NCBI RefSeq assembly: GCF_030063195.1 | Contig: NZ_JASISS010000002.1 | Coordinates: 186,001 to 250,000 of the forward strand | DNA from: Cryobacterium sp. PH31-AA6 | GTDB taxonomy: Bacteria > Actinomycetota > Actinomycetes > Actinomycetales > Microbacteriaceae | Direction: 5' to 3' | Length of the DNA: 64,000 nt | Shown here: positions 37,610 to 45,811 of the stretch, piece by piece | Layout: each line of letters starts with the position of its first letter | Position numbering within the stretch: position 1 is the first letter of the stretch | Notes under the pieces: generated by a model | The model's input: only the letters and a program-made list of their open reading frames with translations | Told to the model about the DNA's origin: nothing | The model's database searches: none | Program-made: the position numbers and the translations under genes

Positions 37610-39205
37610 TCAGTTGAACGCAGACTGGAGAGCCCTGACCACGACCTTCGGGTTGTGCAGACCCTGGAAGATCGGCGGAATCTGTCGGTCGACCCCGAAG
37701 AACTCATACACCGCGTGCATGGCGCCGTGGATCGAGTACTCCACGGTGAACACGACATCCTTGGGCAGCTCGGTGAACTGACCGAGGAACGCAAAATTCT
37801 GTGCGCCGTCCGGGATGACCTTGGGACGGTCTCCAGGAACCCGCCGGGCGAACAGGGCGGACGCATAGGGCATCATCGAGGTCGTCACGTCGGTTGTGGC
37901 GAGCACCTCCTCGAGGATGTCCTCGAAGCCGAACTGGTGGATGAGCTCGGTGAGGACCTCGGTACCGGTCGCCTGCGACATCTTCATCTTGACGTAGTCG
38001 CCCTCGTTATCGATCTCCAACCCCCAGCCCCACATCGTGTAGGTGCCCTCGGGCTGGTTGACGAAGTGCGGCTGGGCCACCACGACCGCCGACAGGTACC
38101 AGGCTGAATCGATCAACGTCGTCATGGCGCCGGTGCCCAACTCGTTGCCGGTGTACTCGACCCAGCGCTTGATCAGCGTGTCGCTGTGCATGGTGAGCGT
38201 GAAGGATTCCCACTTGCTCTCGTCGACGTTGCCGCAGAAAGTGTTGGGGCGCCCGAAGTCCGGAGCCTTCTTGGCCAGCTCCTCCCAGAGCGACCAGCCC
38301 CCGTCCACCCGGTCCCGGACCAGCGGAGGCACGGTGTCATTGCCGCCATAGCTCGTGTCGGCGACGATGGATCCGATGGTGAGGAACGCGAAATCGTTCT
38401 GGCCGAGGTCGATCGTCGAACTGCCGGCCGAGTCCGCCACGTGCAGGCACGTGGCGCGCCGCCGCTGGGGGGAGCTCGTGAAGTCGACATCGGTGACGCG
38501 TGTGCCGAAGCGGACATCGACGCCCTGAGCCACGAGCCAGCGCTGCAGCGGCACGATCATCGAGTCGTTCTGGTTGTACTTGGTCCGCCGCACCCCGGAG
38601 AGCGTCGAGAGATTGTCGAACTCCTGGACGAAGCGCAGGAAGTAGCGCCGAAGCTCCACTGCGGAGTGCCACTTCTGGAAGGCAAACGTGGTGCGCCACA
38701 TGTGCCAGAAATTGGTCTGCAGGAAGTGCGCACTGAAGAGGTCTTCGATGCGGCGTGCCCCGAGGGCCTTCTCGCTCAGGGCGAGCATTCGCGTCATCTC
38801 AAACCGGTCACGCGCGTTCAGTCCGTAATCGGCGGCGTTCAGGATCTGGTGCCGCGCATCGGCTAGTCGCGTGTTGCCATGGGTCTCGTGTTTGTCGTTC
38901 CAGTCCAGCATCTCCTGCCGAACGGTGACATCCGGGTCCTCAAGCGAAGGGATCGAGGAGAACAGGTCCCAGGTGAGCTGGTACGCCTCCTCGTCGAACA
39001 TCCGCGCGCCGCGTGTCACCATGGCGCCACGAATTGCGGGAGAGTCCATCGCGTCCATGGCGCCGCCGACGTGCCCCAGTTCCTCGAGGATGTGGATGTT
39101 CTCGCCGGGTACCCCGGCATCCCGGATCGCGAAGGCTGCGGTCGCCATGCCGGCGATGCCCCCGCCCACAATCCAGAGGTGGGCCTTCTTCGGGTCGATG
39201 GTCAT
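37610..39205 (-). CDS. Oleate hydratase (MCRA family, FAD-dependent)
   Basis: 531 residues from the ATG at 39205 (GAGGGG upstream). The N-terminal FAD Rossmann motif is VGGGIAGMATAAFAIRDAG (13-31). Family blocks NFWHMWRTTFAFQKWHS, NDSMIVPLQRWL and FTVEYSIHGAMHAVYE are intact. Where the best-studied enzymes have RGGREM, this one reads RGARMF (65-70), so the catalytic glutamate is methionine, as reported for the Rhodococcus-type enzymes. It adds water to the 9-double bond of free unsaturated fatty acids, giving 10-hydroxy acids, a detoxifying step. The adjacent TetR on the opposite strand probably responds to fatty acids. Confidence 0.93.
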   Translation of the reverse strand: MTIDPKKAHLWIVGGGIAGMATAAFAIRDAGVPGENIHILEELGHVGGAMDAMDSPAIRGAMVTRGARMFDEEAYQLTWDLFSSIPSLEDPDVTVRQEMLDWNDKHETHGNTRLADARHQILNAADYGLNARDRFEMTRMLALSEKALGARRIEDLFSAHFLQTNFWHMWRTTFAFQKWHSAVELRRYFLRFVQEFDNLSTLSGVRRTKYNQNDSMIVPLQRWLVAQGVDVRFGTRVTDVDFTSSPQRRRATCLHVADSAGSSTIDLGQNDFAFLTIGSIVADTSYGGNDTVPPLVRDRVDGGWSLWEELAKKAPDFGRPNTFCGNVDESKWESFTLTMHSDTLIKRWVEYTGNELGTGAMTTLIDSAWYLSAVVVAQPHFVNQPEGTYTMWGWGLEIDNEGDYVKMKMSQATGTEVLTELIHQFGFEDILEEVLATTDVTTSMMPYASALFARRVPGDRPKVIPDGAQNFAFLGQFTELPKDVVFTVEYSIHGAMHAVYEFFGVDRQIPPIFQGLHNPKVVVRALQSAFN

Positions 39206-39345
39206 GTCGTTCCCCTCGTGTCGTCGTGCAGTTCCAACAAACGGACTGTGCTCATTTAGGAGCGTACTCCGTATGCTAGTTTTACGACAAGTCGACAAGA
39301 ATGGGGTCGTCCGCGCCCGAGCCGGCCCAGAGAGAAGGACCTGCC

Positions 39346-39990
39346 GTGGAATCCACTGCCGATTCGCGTGTGCCGGTCCTCAATGGTCGGCGAGCACGGA
39401 ACAAACACGACAAACACCAGCGGATCTTCGAGGCCGCCTCTGCGCTCTTCACCGGGCAGGGATACTCGTCGGTGACGACACAGATGGTCGCCGAACGGGC
39501 GGATGTCGGCACCGGCACCCTGTTCAGGTACGCCAGCTCCAAGGCGGAGCTGCTGCTGATGGTGATGAACGAACAGATGCGCCTCACGACTCGCCTTGGG
39601 GTCGCCGAGTCCACGGACGCAGCCTCGCCGAATGACGCGATCATGGCACTGCTGCAACCCCAGATCCACCTCAGCCTGGCGTTCCCGGAGAACACCGCCG
39701 TGTACCAGCGAGAGATCCTCTTCGGCACCGAGCAGGGCAGGTACCGCACCGAAGCGCTGGCCCGCATCTCCGAGCTCGAGGACGCGGTCGGGAACATCCT
39801 GGCCCGGTTCGCGCAGACGCACCGGATCCGGAAGGACATCGACCTCAACGGGGCGGCGCGGACGGTCTTCTCCACGCTGCACATGGAACTGATCCGGGTC
39901 AGTCTCGGCCGCCAGGACCCCCAGACCCTGACCGCGACCCTCGCCTCCCACATCGACGTGCTCCTGCTGGGAATACTCGACCCCGAGTAG
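39346..39990 (+). CDS. TetR-family transcriptional regulator
   Basis: 214 residues from the GTG at 39346, which has AGAAGGAC about 6 bases upstream; an in-frame ATG at 39301 without ribosome site is the alternative. The TetR helix-turn-helix (about 20-65) reads RIFEAASALFTGQGYSSVTTQMVAERADVGTGTL in pieces. The C-terminal ligand domain is helical and not assignable. It is divergent from the oleate hydratase with about 140 bases between, including the repeat CGACAAGTCGACAAG (39284-39298), a plausible part of its operator. Confidence 0.9.
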   Translation: MESTADSRVPVLNGRRARNKHDKHQRIFEAASALFTGQGYSSVTTQMVAERADVGTGTLFRYASSKAELLLMVMNEQMRLTTRLGVAESTDAASPNDAIMALLQPQIHLSLAFPENTAVYQREILFGTEQGRYRTEALARISELEDAVGNILARFAQTHRIRKDIDLNGAARTVFSTLHMELIRVSLGRQDPQTLTATLASHIDVLLLGILDPE

Positions 39991-40078
39991 GCACAGGCCG
40001 CCGGAGGCCAGAGGTCAGGCGCCGTCCATGCGTGCGCGCTCGCCGCGCCTGAGGTGTACCCTGAGCAGAAGCCCCAAC

Positions 40079-40094
40079 ATACCCGTGGGGGTAT
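40079..40094. promoter_or_regulatory. CsoR/CstR-type operator
   Basis: ATACCC-GTGG-GGGTAT, a perfect palindrome with 6-base arms, 48 bases before the sulfur-enzyme ATG. It matches the G/C-run palindromes with ATAC ends bound by CsoR-family repressors. The persulfide sensor CstR controls rhodanese/TusA/CoA-disulfide-reductase genes in staphylococci. No csoR-type gene is in the window. Confidence 0.65.
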
Positions 40095-40142
40095 CTGCCG
40101 GGTTGGCCCCACCGCTCGTCCGGCCAACCGAAAGGCATTCCC

Positions 40143-42659
40143 ATGAAGATCGTCGTCGTTGGCGGGGTCGCCGCTGGCGCCTCTGTCGCCGCACGAGCTC
40201 GCCGTCTGGATGAGTTCGCTGAAATTATCGTCCTTGAGCGGGGCCACCACGTCTCGTTCGCCAATTGCGGGCTGCCGTACCACATCGGCGAAGTCATCGC
40301 CGATCGCAGCCGACTCCTCTTACAAACCCCGGAAAGCCTGCGTGAGTCCCTCGACATCGACGTGCGGGTCGGGAACGAGGTCACCGCGATCGACCGGGTG
40401 AATAAGACGGTGACCATCCGAGAGGTCGACAGCGGACGAGAATACATCGAAAATTACGATGCTCTGGCCCTGTGCACCGGCGCCGAACCCTTACGCCCGC
40501 CCCTTCCCGGCATCGACCTCCCCGGCGTACACGTGCTGCGGCGGATCGGCGACATGGACGTGATCAAAGCCGAGCTCGATGCCGCCATCGGCCAGGCGGC
40601 CGGCGGAGCACGAGGCCCGGTCCGGGCCGTCGTGATCGGCGCCGGCTACATCGGTCTCGAAATGGCCGAGAACCTCAAACACCGCGGCGCCCTCGTCGAT
40701 GTGGTCGAGATGAGCGACCAGATCCTCCCCCCGCTCGACCACGAGCTGTCCGTGCCGGTGGAACACCACCTGCGCAGCAGGGGTATCACCCTGCATCTGT
40801 CGACCGCAGCCGCCGCTTTCACCGAGCGGAAGGGCGGCGGGCTGAATGTCGAGCTGACGGACCTGTCCGTGCTCGAGGCCGACCTGGTCATCCTCTCCGC
40901 CGGCGTGCGCCCGAACACCGTGCTGGCCAAGGCCGCCGGGCTGGACCTCGGCGCGCGCGGCGGCGTGACCGTCGACACCCACATGCGCACCTCCGACCCT
41001 CACATCTGGGCGGCCGGTGACTCCGTCGAAACCCCGCACACAGTACTGCCCGGTCAGTGGCTGGCCCCTCTCGCCGGACCGGCGAACCGGGAGGCTCGAG
41101 TCGCCGCGGAGAACATCTGCGGGCGCACGACCGAATACCGGTCAACCCAGGGCACCTCGATCGTGAAGATCTTCGACATGGTCGCCGGCGGCACCGGCGC
41201 CACTGAACGACAGCTGCTCGCCGCCGAGGTGCCGTACCGGGCGGTGCACGTGCACCCCTCCGGGCACGCCGGCTACTACCCCGGCACGTCGATGATGCAG
41301 CTCAAGGTGCTCTTCTCCCCCGAGACCGGACGCATCCTCGGCGCGCAGGCCGCGGGCTTCGACGGCGTGGACAAGCGTCTCGACGTGCTCGCCACCGCGG
41401 TGCGCGCCGGCTTGACGGTCTACGACCTCGAGGAACTCGAGCTTGCCTACGCCCCGCCGTTCGGTTCGGCCAAGGACCCGGTCAATATGGCCGGTTTCGT
41501 CGCCAGCAACGTGCTGCGCGGCGACCTCACCCTCTGGTACGCCCAGGATTACCCGGAAGCAACCAGAGGCACCCGCCTGATCGACGTGCGCACTCCGGAG
41601 GAATTCTCCATCTGGCACCTGCCGGGTGCCGAGAACGTGCCGCTCGGCAGCATCCGCGAGATCAGCGAGTCCTGGGACAGGGAAGTGGCCATCCGGCTGT
41701 ACTGCGCCGTCGGCTTCCGAAGCTACCTGGCGTACCGTTCACTGGTGCAGCGCGGATTCACCGACCTCGCCACCCTCTCCGGCGGGTCGGACACGTTCCG
41801 GTCCTGGCACGAGGTCAAGCCCGACAGCGACAAGCCGCCCCTGCCGATGACCGCGTACGCGGAATCCGTCGACATCGTCGCGGCGGCGGCCAAGTCGAAC
41901 GCCCTGAGCCAGGGCACCGGCCTCAGCGTCGACCTGGATTGCTCCGGACTGGCCTGCCCCGGCCCGATCATGAAGCTTTCCGACAAGATGAAGGCACTGA
42001 CCCCGGGCGACGAACTCGTCGTGCACGTCTCCGACCCGGGATTCGCCAGTGACGCTCCGGTCTGGGCGCGCCGCAACGGCCACCAGCTTCTGGCCATCGA
42101 GCCGGAGGGCTCCGGTTACGTCGCCACAATGCGCAAGGGCGGAGCCGTAGCCGCGACCGCCGCGGCGACCACCCCGGCGGAGCCCCGGCCCGGCAAGACG
42201 TCCTTCGTCCTGTTCTCCGGGGACCTCGACAAGGTCATCGCGGCCTTCATCATCGCCAACGGCGCCATCGCCATGGGCGAGGAGGTGTCAATGTTCTTCA
42301 CGTTCTGGGCGCTCAACTCGCTCCGCCGCATTGACCCTCCCAAGCGCGAGAAGAAGTTGATGGACAAGATGTTCGCGACCATGATGCCCTCCAGCGCCGC
42401 ACGCATGCCGTTGTCCCAGATGAACATGCTCGGCGCAGGAGCCGCGATGATCAAGAAGGTCATGAAGGACAACTCTGTTGCCTCCCTGCCCGAGCTGATC
42501 GCCTCGGCCCAGGCCGGCGGTGCGCGCCTGATCGCCTGCACCATGACGATGGATCTGCTCGGCATCGCGCCGTCCGACCTGATGGAGAACGTGGAACTCG
42601 GCGGGGTCGCGACGTTCCTCGGCGAGGCGTCGGAGTCCAACACCACCCTGTTCATCTAG
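40143..42659 (+). CDS. Four-domain persulfide enzyme: CoA-disulfide reductase, rhodanese, TusA, DsrE-like
   Basis: 838 residues after GAAAGG. Residues 1-455 form a flavoprotein disulfide reductase with FAD motif VVVGGVAAGASVAARARR, redox cysteine C42 in SFANCGLPYHI, and NAD motif VVIGAGYIGLEMAE. Residues about 462-560 are a rhodanese with active loop CAVGFRS (C521). Residues about 594-668 are a TusA domain with C605 in LACPGPIM. Residues about 685-838 are a DsrE/F-like domain with C799. All four cysteines are present. It should reduce CoA-persulfides or disulfides and hand sulfane sulfur between domains. Preceded by a CstR-type operator, it is probably induced by sulfide or polysulfide. Confidence 0.93.
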   Translation: MKIVVVGGVAAGASVAARARRLDEFAEIIVLERGHHVSFANCGLPYHIGEVIADRSRLLLQTPESLRESLDIDVRVGNEVTAIDRVNKTVTIREVDSGREYIENYDALALCTGAEPLRPPLPGIDLPGVHVLRRIGDMDVIKAELDAAIGQAAGGARGPVRAVVIGAGYIGLEMAENLKHRGALVDVVEMSDQILPPLDHELSVPVEHHLRSRGITLHLSTAAAAFTERKGGGLNVELTDLSVLEADLVILSAGVRPNTVLAKAAGLDLGARGGVTVDTHMRTSDPHIWAAGDSVETPHTVLPGQWLAPLAGPANREARVAAENICGRTTEYRSTQGTSIVKIFDMVAGGTGATERQLLAAEVPYRAVHVHPSGHAGYYPGTSMMQLKVLFSPETGRILGAQAAGFDGVDKRLDVLATAVRAGLTVYDLEELELAYAPPFGSAKDPVNMAGFVASNVLRGDLTLWYAQDYPEATRGTRLIDVRTPEEFSIWHLPGAENVPLGSIREISESWDREVAIRLYCAVGFRSYLAYRSLVQRGFTDLATLSGGSDTFRSWHEVKPDSDKPPLPMTAYAESVDIVAAAAKSNALSQGTGLSVDLDCSGLACPGPIMKLSDKMKALTPGDELVVHVSDPGFASDAPVWARRNGHQLLAIEPEGSGYVATMRKGGAVAATAAATTPAEPRPGKTSFVLFSGDLDKVIAAFIIANGAIAMGEEVSMFFTFWALNSLRRIDPPKREKKLMDKMFATMMPSSAARMPLSQMNMLGAGAAMIKKVMKDNSVASLPELIASAQAGGARLIACTMTMDLLGIAPSDLMENVELGGVATFLGEASESNTTLFI

Positions 42660-42670
42660 ACCACGCTCAT

Positions 42671-42724
42671 CCGAGCGCCTGAGGAGCGGGCCACGAACCG
42701 GTGGCCCGCCCCTCAGGCGCTCGG
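42671..42724. repeat. 24-base near-perfect inverted repeat (hairpin) between convergent genes
   Basis: Arms 42671-42694 and 42701-42724 differ at one position and enclose a 6-base loop. There is no T-run on either side, so it is not a classical terminator, but it lies between two convergent genes and may stop transcription or protect 3' ends. Confidence 0.7.
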
Positions 42725-42738
42725 GCCGGGGATCAGGT

Positions 42739-43101
42739 TCAGGGCGTCCCGTCGACGATGCCGATGAACCGACTGCCTATTCCGTCGACCTCTGTGCGGC
42801 TGAGGCCGGCCTCCGGGTCGGGAAGCTCATCGGAACCGTGGAAGTCACAGGTCAGGTAGCTGAAGCTGGGCCACCATTTCTTCGGACGTGCCGCCTCGGA
42901 GAAACCGCACACGTCACAGCGAAGTTCGACCCACACCGGCTTCTTCCCCGTGCGATTGGCCCGCGACTGCACCAGCCAGGCCGGTGGGTTGCGCTCGATG
43001 GCACTGAGTTCGGCCTCGGTCATCCGCGAGGGGAGCTCGTGCCGCTGCGCCATCTCCAGCGGAATATCCAGCCGCAGGGCGGCCATTCGTCTCGTAATCA
43101 T
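42739..43101 (-). CDS. Hypothetical protein with a possible zinc-binding segment
   Basis: 120 residues from the ATG at 43101; ATGs at 43086 and 43023 are alternatives and the ribosome site is poor. The middle is basic and aromatic (KKPVWVELRCDVCG, RPKKWWPSFSYLTCDFHG): one Cys-x2-Cys and a Cys-x2-His spaced about 20 residues apart could hold a metal. No family recognised. The upstream part of the long frame is low-complexity and was left out. It is convergent with the sulfur-enzyme gene, with the long hairpin between them. Confidence 0.55.
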   Translation of the reverse strand: MITRRMAALRLDIPLEMAQRHELPSRMTEAELSAIERNPPAWLVQSRANRTGKKPVWVELRCDVCGFSEAARPKKWWPSFSYLTCDFHGSDELPDPEAGLSRTEVDGIGSRFIGIVDGTP

Positions 43102-43231
43102 CTCGATCAAGAATAGGCGCTGGGCGAGCCTTCGTCCGCCTCGGTGCCCGCGGGCGGATCCGCCCTTTCGCGACTGGGAGACGCGGGCAGGGTCGGGCCG
43201 GCTCCCCCGCAGCGCATGGAACAATGAGGGC

Positions 43232-44107
43232 ATGCCCGAACCACTCTCCCCCCTTGGCCTCCTTCTCGACGTGGATGGACCGATCGCCAGCCCGGTGACC
43301 CGCACGATCGCCACCCCGAGCATCATCACCGACCTGATCACCCTGGCCGGAGCCAATGTTCCGATCGCCTTCGTCACCGGCCGTTCGGTCGCATTCATCA
43401 GGGACCAGGTCGTTGTTCCCCTCCGCGCAGCCGGTCTGCCGGGCACGATGCGGATGTATGGCGTCTGCGAAAAAGGCGCGGTCTGGTTTCCGATCACCGC
43501 CGACGGCATCGGCGAAGTCGTCGTCGACGACTCCGTGGCTCTCCCGGCTGCGGCGATCGACGGCGTGCGCCGGCTGGTGGCCGACCGGTTCGCCGACACC
43601 ATGTTCTTCGACGAGACCAAGCAGGCGATGGTGTCGGTCGAGCAGCGCACGGATGCCGACCATGGTGACTACCGGGCCGCCGCCCCCGCGTTCAACGACG
43701 CCGCATTCTCGTTGCTCACCGGCCTCGGCCTCGGCCTGCGCTTCGGCGACCGGGTCGTCGCCGACACGGATGGCGAGGTGCCCTTCCGGATCGACCCGAC
43801 GATCATCTCGACCGATATCGAGTCGGTCACCCTCGACAAGGACCGCGGTGCCGAACGCGCGCTCGCCTTCTTCGCCGAGTCCGGGCCGCTGCCCAGCGTC
43901 TGGCGCTCGGTCGGTGACTCACGCAGCGACTATCTGATGGCCGACCACCTGCACGCGGCAGGATACGACGTCTCGCACGTCGATGTGCGGCCGGCCGACG
44001 GCATCCTCGACCGGCCGTACCCGATCATCGTCGAGGGCGATCTGATCCACGACGAGGCCGGGGCGGCCTTCCTCGGCTACTGGGTGGACAAGCTCGGCCT
44101 GCGCTAA
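43232..44107 (+). CDS. HAD-superfamily phosphatase (Cof/TPP-like)
   Basis: 291 residues from the ATG at 43232, which has GAGGG only two bases before it. Motif I is LLLDVDGPIAS, close to the N-terminus, with DxDG and proline after it. The loop FVTGRS is motif II, a central lysine region follows, and VGDSRSDYLMADHL is motif IV. The cap-containing Cof or trehalose-phosphatase-like architecture fits a sugar- or cofactor-phosphate hydrolase. The substrate cannot be named. Its stop overlaps that of the convergent J-domain gene. Confidence 0.85.
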   Translation: MPEPLSPLGLLLDVDGPIASPVTRTIATPSIITDLITLAGANVPIAFVTGRSVAFIRDQVVVPLRAAGLPGTMRMYGVCEKGAVWFPITADGIGEVVVDDSVALPAAAIDGVRRLVADRFADTMFFDETKQAMVSVEQRTDADHGDYRAAAPAFNDAAFSLLTGLGLGLRFGDRVVADTDGEVPFRIDPTIISTDIESVTLDKDRGAERALAFFAESGPLPSVWRSVGDSRSDYLMADHLHAAGYDVSHVDVRPADGILDRPYPIIVEGDLIHDEAGAAFLGYWVDKLGLR

Positions 44108-45030
44108 TCAGCGATGAGGCGGATGCCGTCCTGTAGGCGGCTCCTCACTTCAAACACCTTCTCGAAGCTGCCGCGTTCCACCCCCGGCAGTCCTTCGCGC
44201 AACAGTCCGACCAACCGGGATCGGGGCACGGTGATCATCGTGGGACGCCGCCCCCGGCCGGGAACGGTCAATGGCTCGGACACCGAGTCGTCTGGCAGCA
44301 CGATGATGATGGCAGTGAACCGGATTCGCAGGGACTTGGCCAGGGCTCGGGCGGCATCCGTGAATTCGCTGACGGGGTGGTCCTCGTCGTGGAGCGCCTC
44401 CCCGACGAGCTCGCCCCGCCGGAGCTGAACGGGCGAGCCCCAGTCCTCGGAGAGCACGCCGAAGAGTCCGGCCGGTCCCAGCACGACGTGGTCGACTTTG
44501 TCGACATTGCTGCCGGCCGCGACGTCGTGCCACGCGGTGAAACCGATTCCCAAGCCGCTGATCTGCTGCGCCGTCGCCTCCTCGGCGAGTGCCTTTGCGA
44601 GGCAGTGGCGGATCTCACGGGGAGCCGAGCGCACGAGGTCCGGCGCGAAGGCGTCCTCGATTGTGGTGCCACGGCCGGCCCACTCCCGAAGGAGTTCCAG
44701 GTATCGTTGCCGGGCCAGTCCACCCGGGTGGCCGTACATCCGAGCCTTGGGCCCGGTGCGGGTGGCCGGACCCGACGCGCGCGCCGTGGTGTGCACCGGC
44801 TGTTCGGTGGTGTCCGGGTAGCGCCGACGATCGTAGTCCGCCCGCCTGTCGGGGTTGCCCACCCGCTCCCAGGCCACCTGGACCGCGTGGAATTGTGCGG
44901 CGCTGCCGCCGACATCGGGATGCGTCCGGCGAAGCAGACGGCGGTAGGCACGCCGAAGCTCTTCGTCACTCGCCGACGGGGTGACGTCCAACACCTCATA
45001 CGGTGAAGCCGCGGCCGGGCTTTCAGACAT
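44104..45030 (-). CDS. J-domain protein with degenerate NERD-like region
   Basis: 308 residues from the ATG at 45030 (GAGG next to it; TTG at 45054 possible). A J domain at about 10-70 has the HPD tripeptide at 37-39, so it can stimulate an Hsp70 ATPase. After a linker, residues about 150-215 resemble the NERD nuclease-like domain: DKVDHVVLGPAGLFGV is its DHVxxGPxGxF core. The following residues read LSEDWG where active members have a catalytic E-x-K, so nuclease activity is doubtful. The C-terminal 90 residues are unassigned. It is divergent from the DUF1345 gene. Confidence 0.8.
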   Translation of the reverse strand: MSESPAAASPYEVLDVTPSASDEELRRAYRRLLRRTHPDVGGSAAQFHAVQVAWERVGNPDRRADYDRRRYPDTTEQPVHTTARASGPATRTGPKARMYGHPGGLARQRYLELLREWAGRGTTIEDAFAPDLVRSAPREIRHCLAKALAEEATAQQISGLGIGFTAWHDVAAGSNVDKVDHVVLGPAGLFGVLSEDWGSPVQLRRGELVGEALHDEDHPVSEFTDAARALAKSLRIRFTAIIIVLPDDSVSEPLTVPGRGRRPTMITVPRSRLVGLLREGLPGVERGSFEKVFEVRSRLQDGIRLIAD

Positions 45031-45159
45031 CCTCGCGGTCACTTTCAGGTTCAACGTTCGGGTTTGCTGACTTCACCCTATCGATCGTTGCTGGACTCTC
45101 GCCGGACGCGCCGCGCAGTCCGCCCCTGCCGAAGGCGGATTCTGTGCGACGATCAGCGT

Positions 45160-45810
45160 GTGAAGTCGACCATTCGCCTGAGAGTCCACCACTCGAGCAC
45201 GCGCCTGATCGTCATGGCCGTCGTGGGGATGCTGATCGGGGTGCTGACCGGGGCCACGTTCGGCTGGGAGCTCGCGCCGATTCTCGGTTGGGCGGCCGCC
45301 TGCGTCGTGTATGTGGCCTGGGTGTGGCTGACGGTCGCCCCGATGGATGCCGCAACGACCGCCGGGCACGCGACCAGAGAGGATCCCTCCCGCGGAGTGG
45401 CCGATCTCCTCATCCTGCTCACCAGCCTGGCCAGCCTGGGCGTCCTCGGTGTGTTGCTGATCGGAACGCAGGCGCCGGCTGGTGGCCAACGGGGCCTCCT
45501 GGCGGGGATCGCCGTGCTCAGCGTCGCCCTGTCCTGGGCCCTGCTGCACACGCTCTTCACCCTCCGTTACGCGTCCCTCTACTACTCCGGCGTCGACGGC
45601 GGGGTCGATTTCAACCAGGCAGAGCCGCCCTGCTACGGCGACTTCGCCTACCTGTCCTTCACCCTGGGGATGACCTTCCAGGTCTCCGACACCAACCTGC
45701 AGAACCATCTGGTGCGGATGACGGCGCTACGGCACGCTCTGTTGTCCTACCTGTTCGGGTCGGTCATCCTGGCGACCCTGATCAATCTCGTCGCAGGTCT
45801 GCTGCACTGA
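45160..45810 (+). CDS. DUF1345 family membrane protein
   Basis: 216 residues from a GTG at 45160; the ribosome site is weak. Five hydrophobic helices are visible (about 16-38, 40-60, 85-105, 113-135, 190-214). The family signature YGDFAYLSFTLGMTFQVSDT lies before the last helix and resembles a potassium-channel pore turn, although no function is established for DUF1345. An HT(L)FTLRYASLYY segment precedes it. It stands alone, divergent from the J-domain gene. Confidence 0.88.
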   Translation: MKSTIRLRVHHSSTRLIVMAVVGMLIGVLTGATFGWELAPILGWAAACVVYVAWVWLTVAPMDAATTAGHATREDPSRGVADLLILLTSLASLGVLGVLLIGTQAPAGGQRGLLAGIAVLSVALSWALLHTLFTLRYASLYYSGVDGGVDFNQAEPPCYGDFAYLSFTLGMTFQVSDTNLQNHLVRMTALRHALLSYLFGSVILATLINLVAGLLH

Positions 45811-45811
45811 T

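Noticed and set aside
42739-43650. 303-codon open frame on the minus strand
   Set aside because: Only the last 120 codons look protein-like; the upstream part is low-complexity antisense of the HAD gene. The shorter start at 43101 was used.
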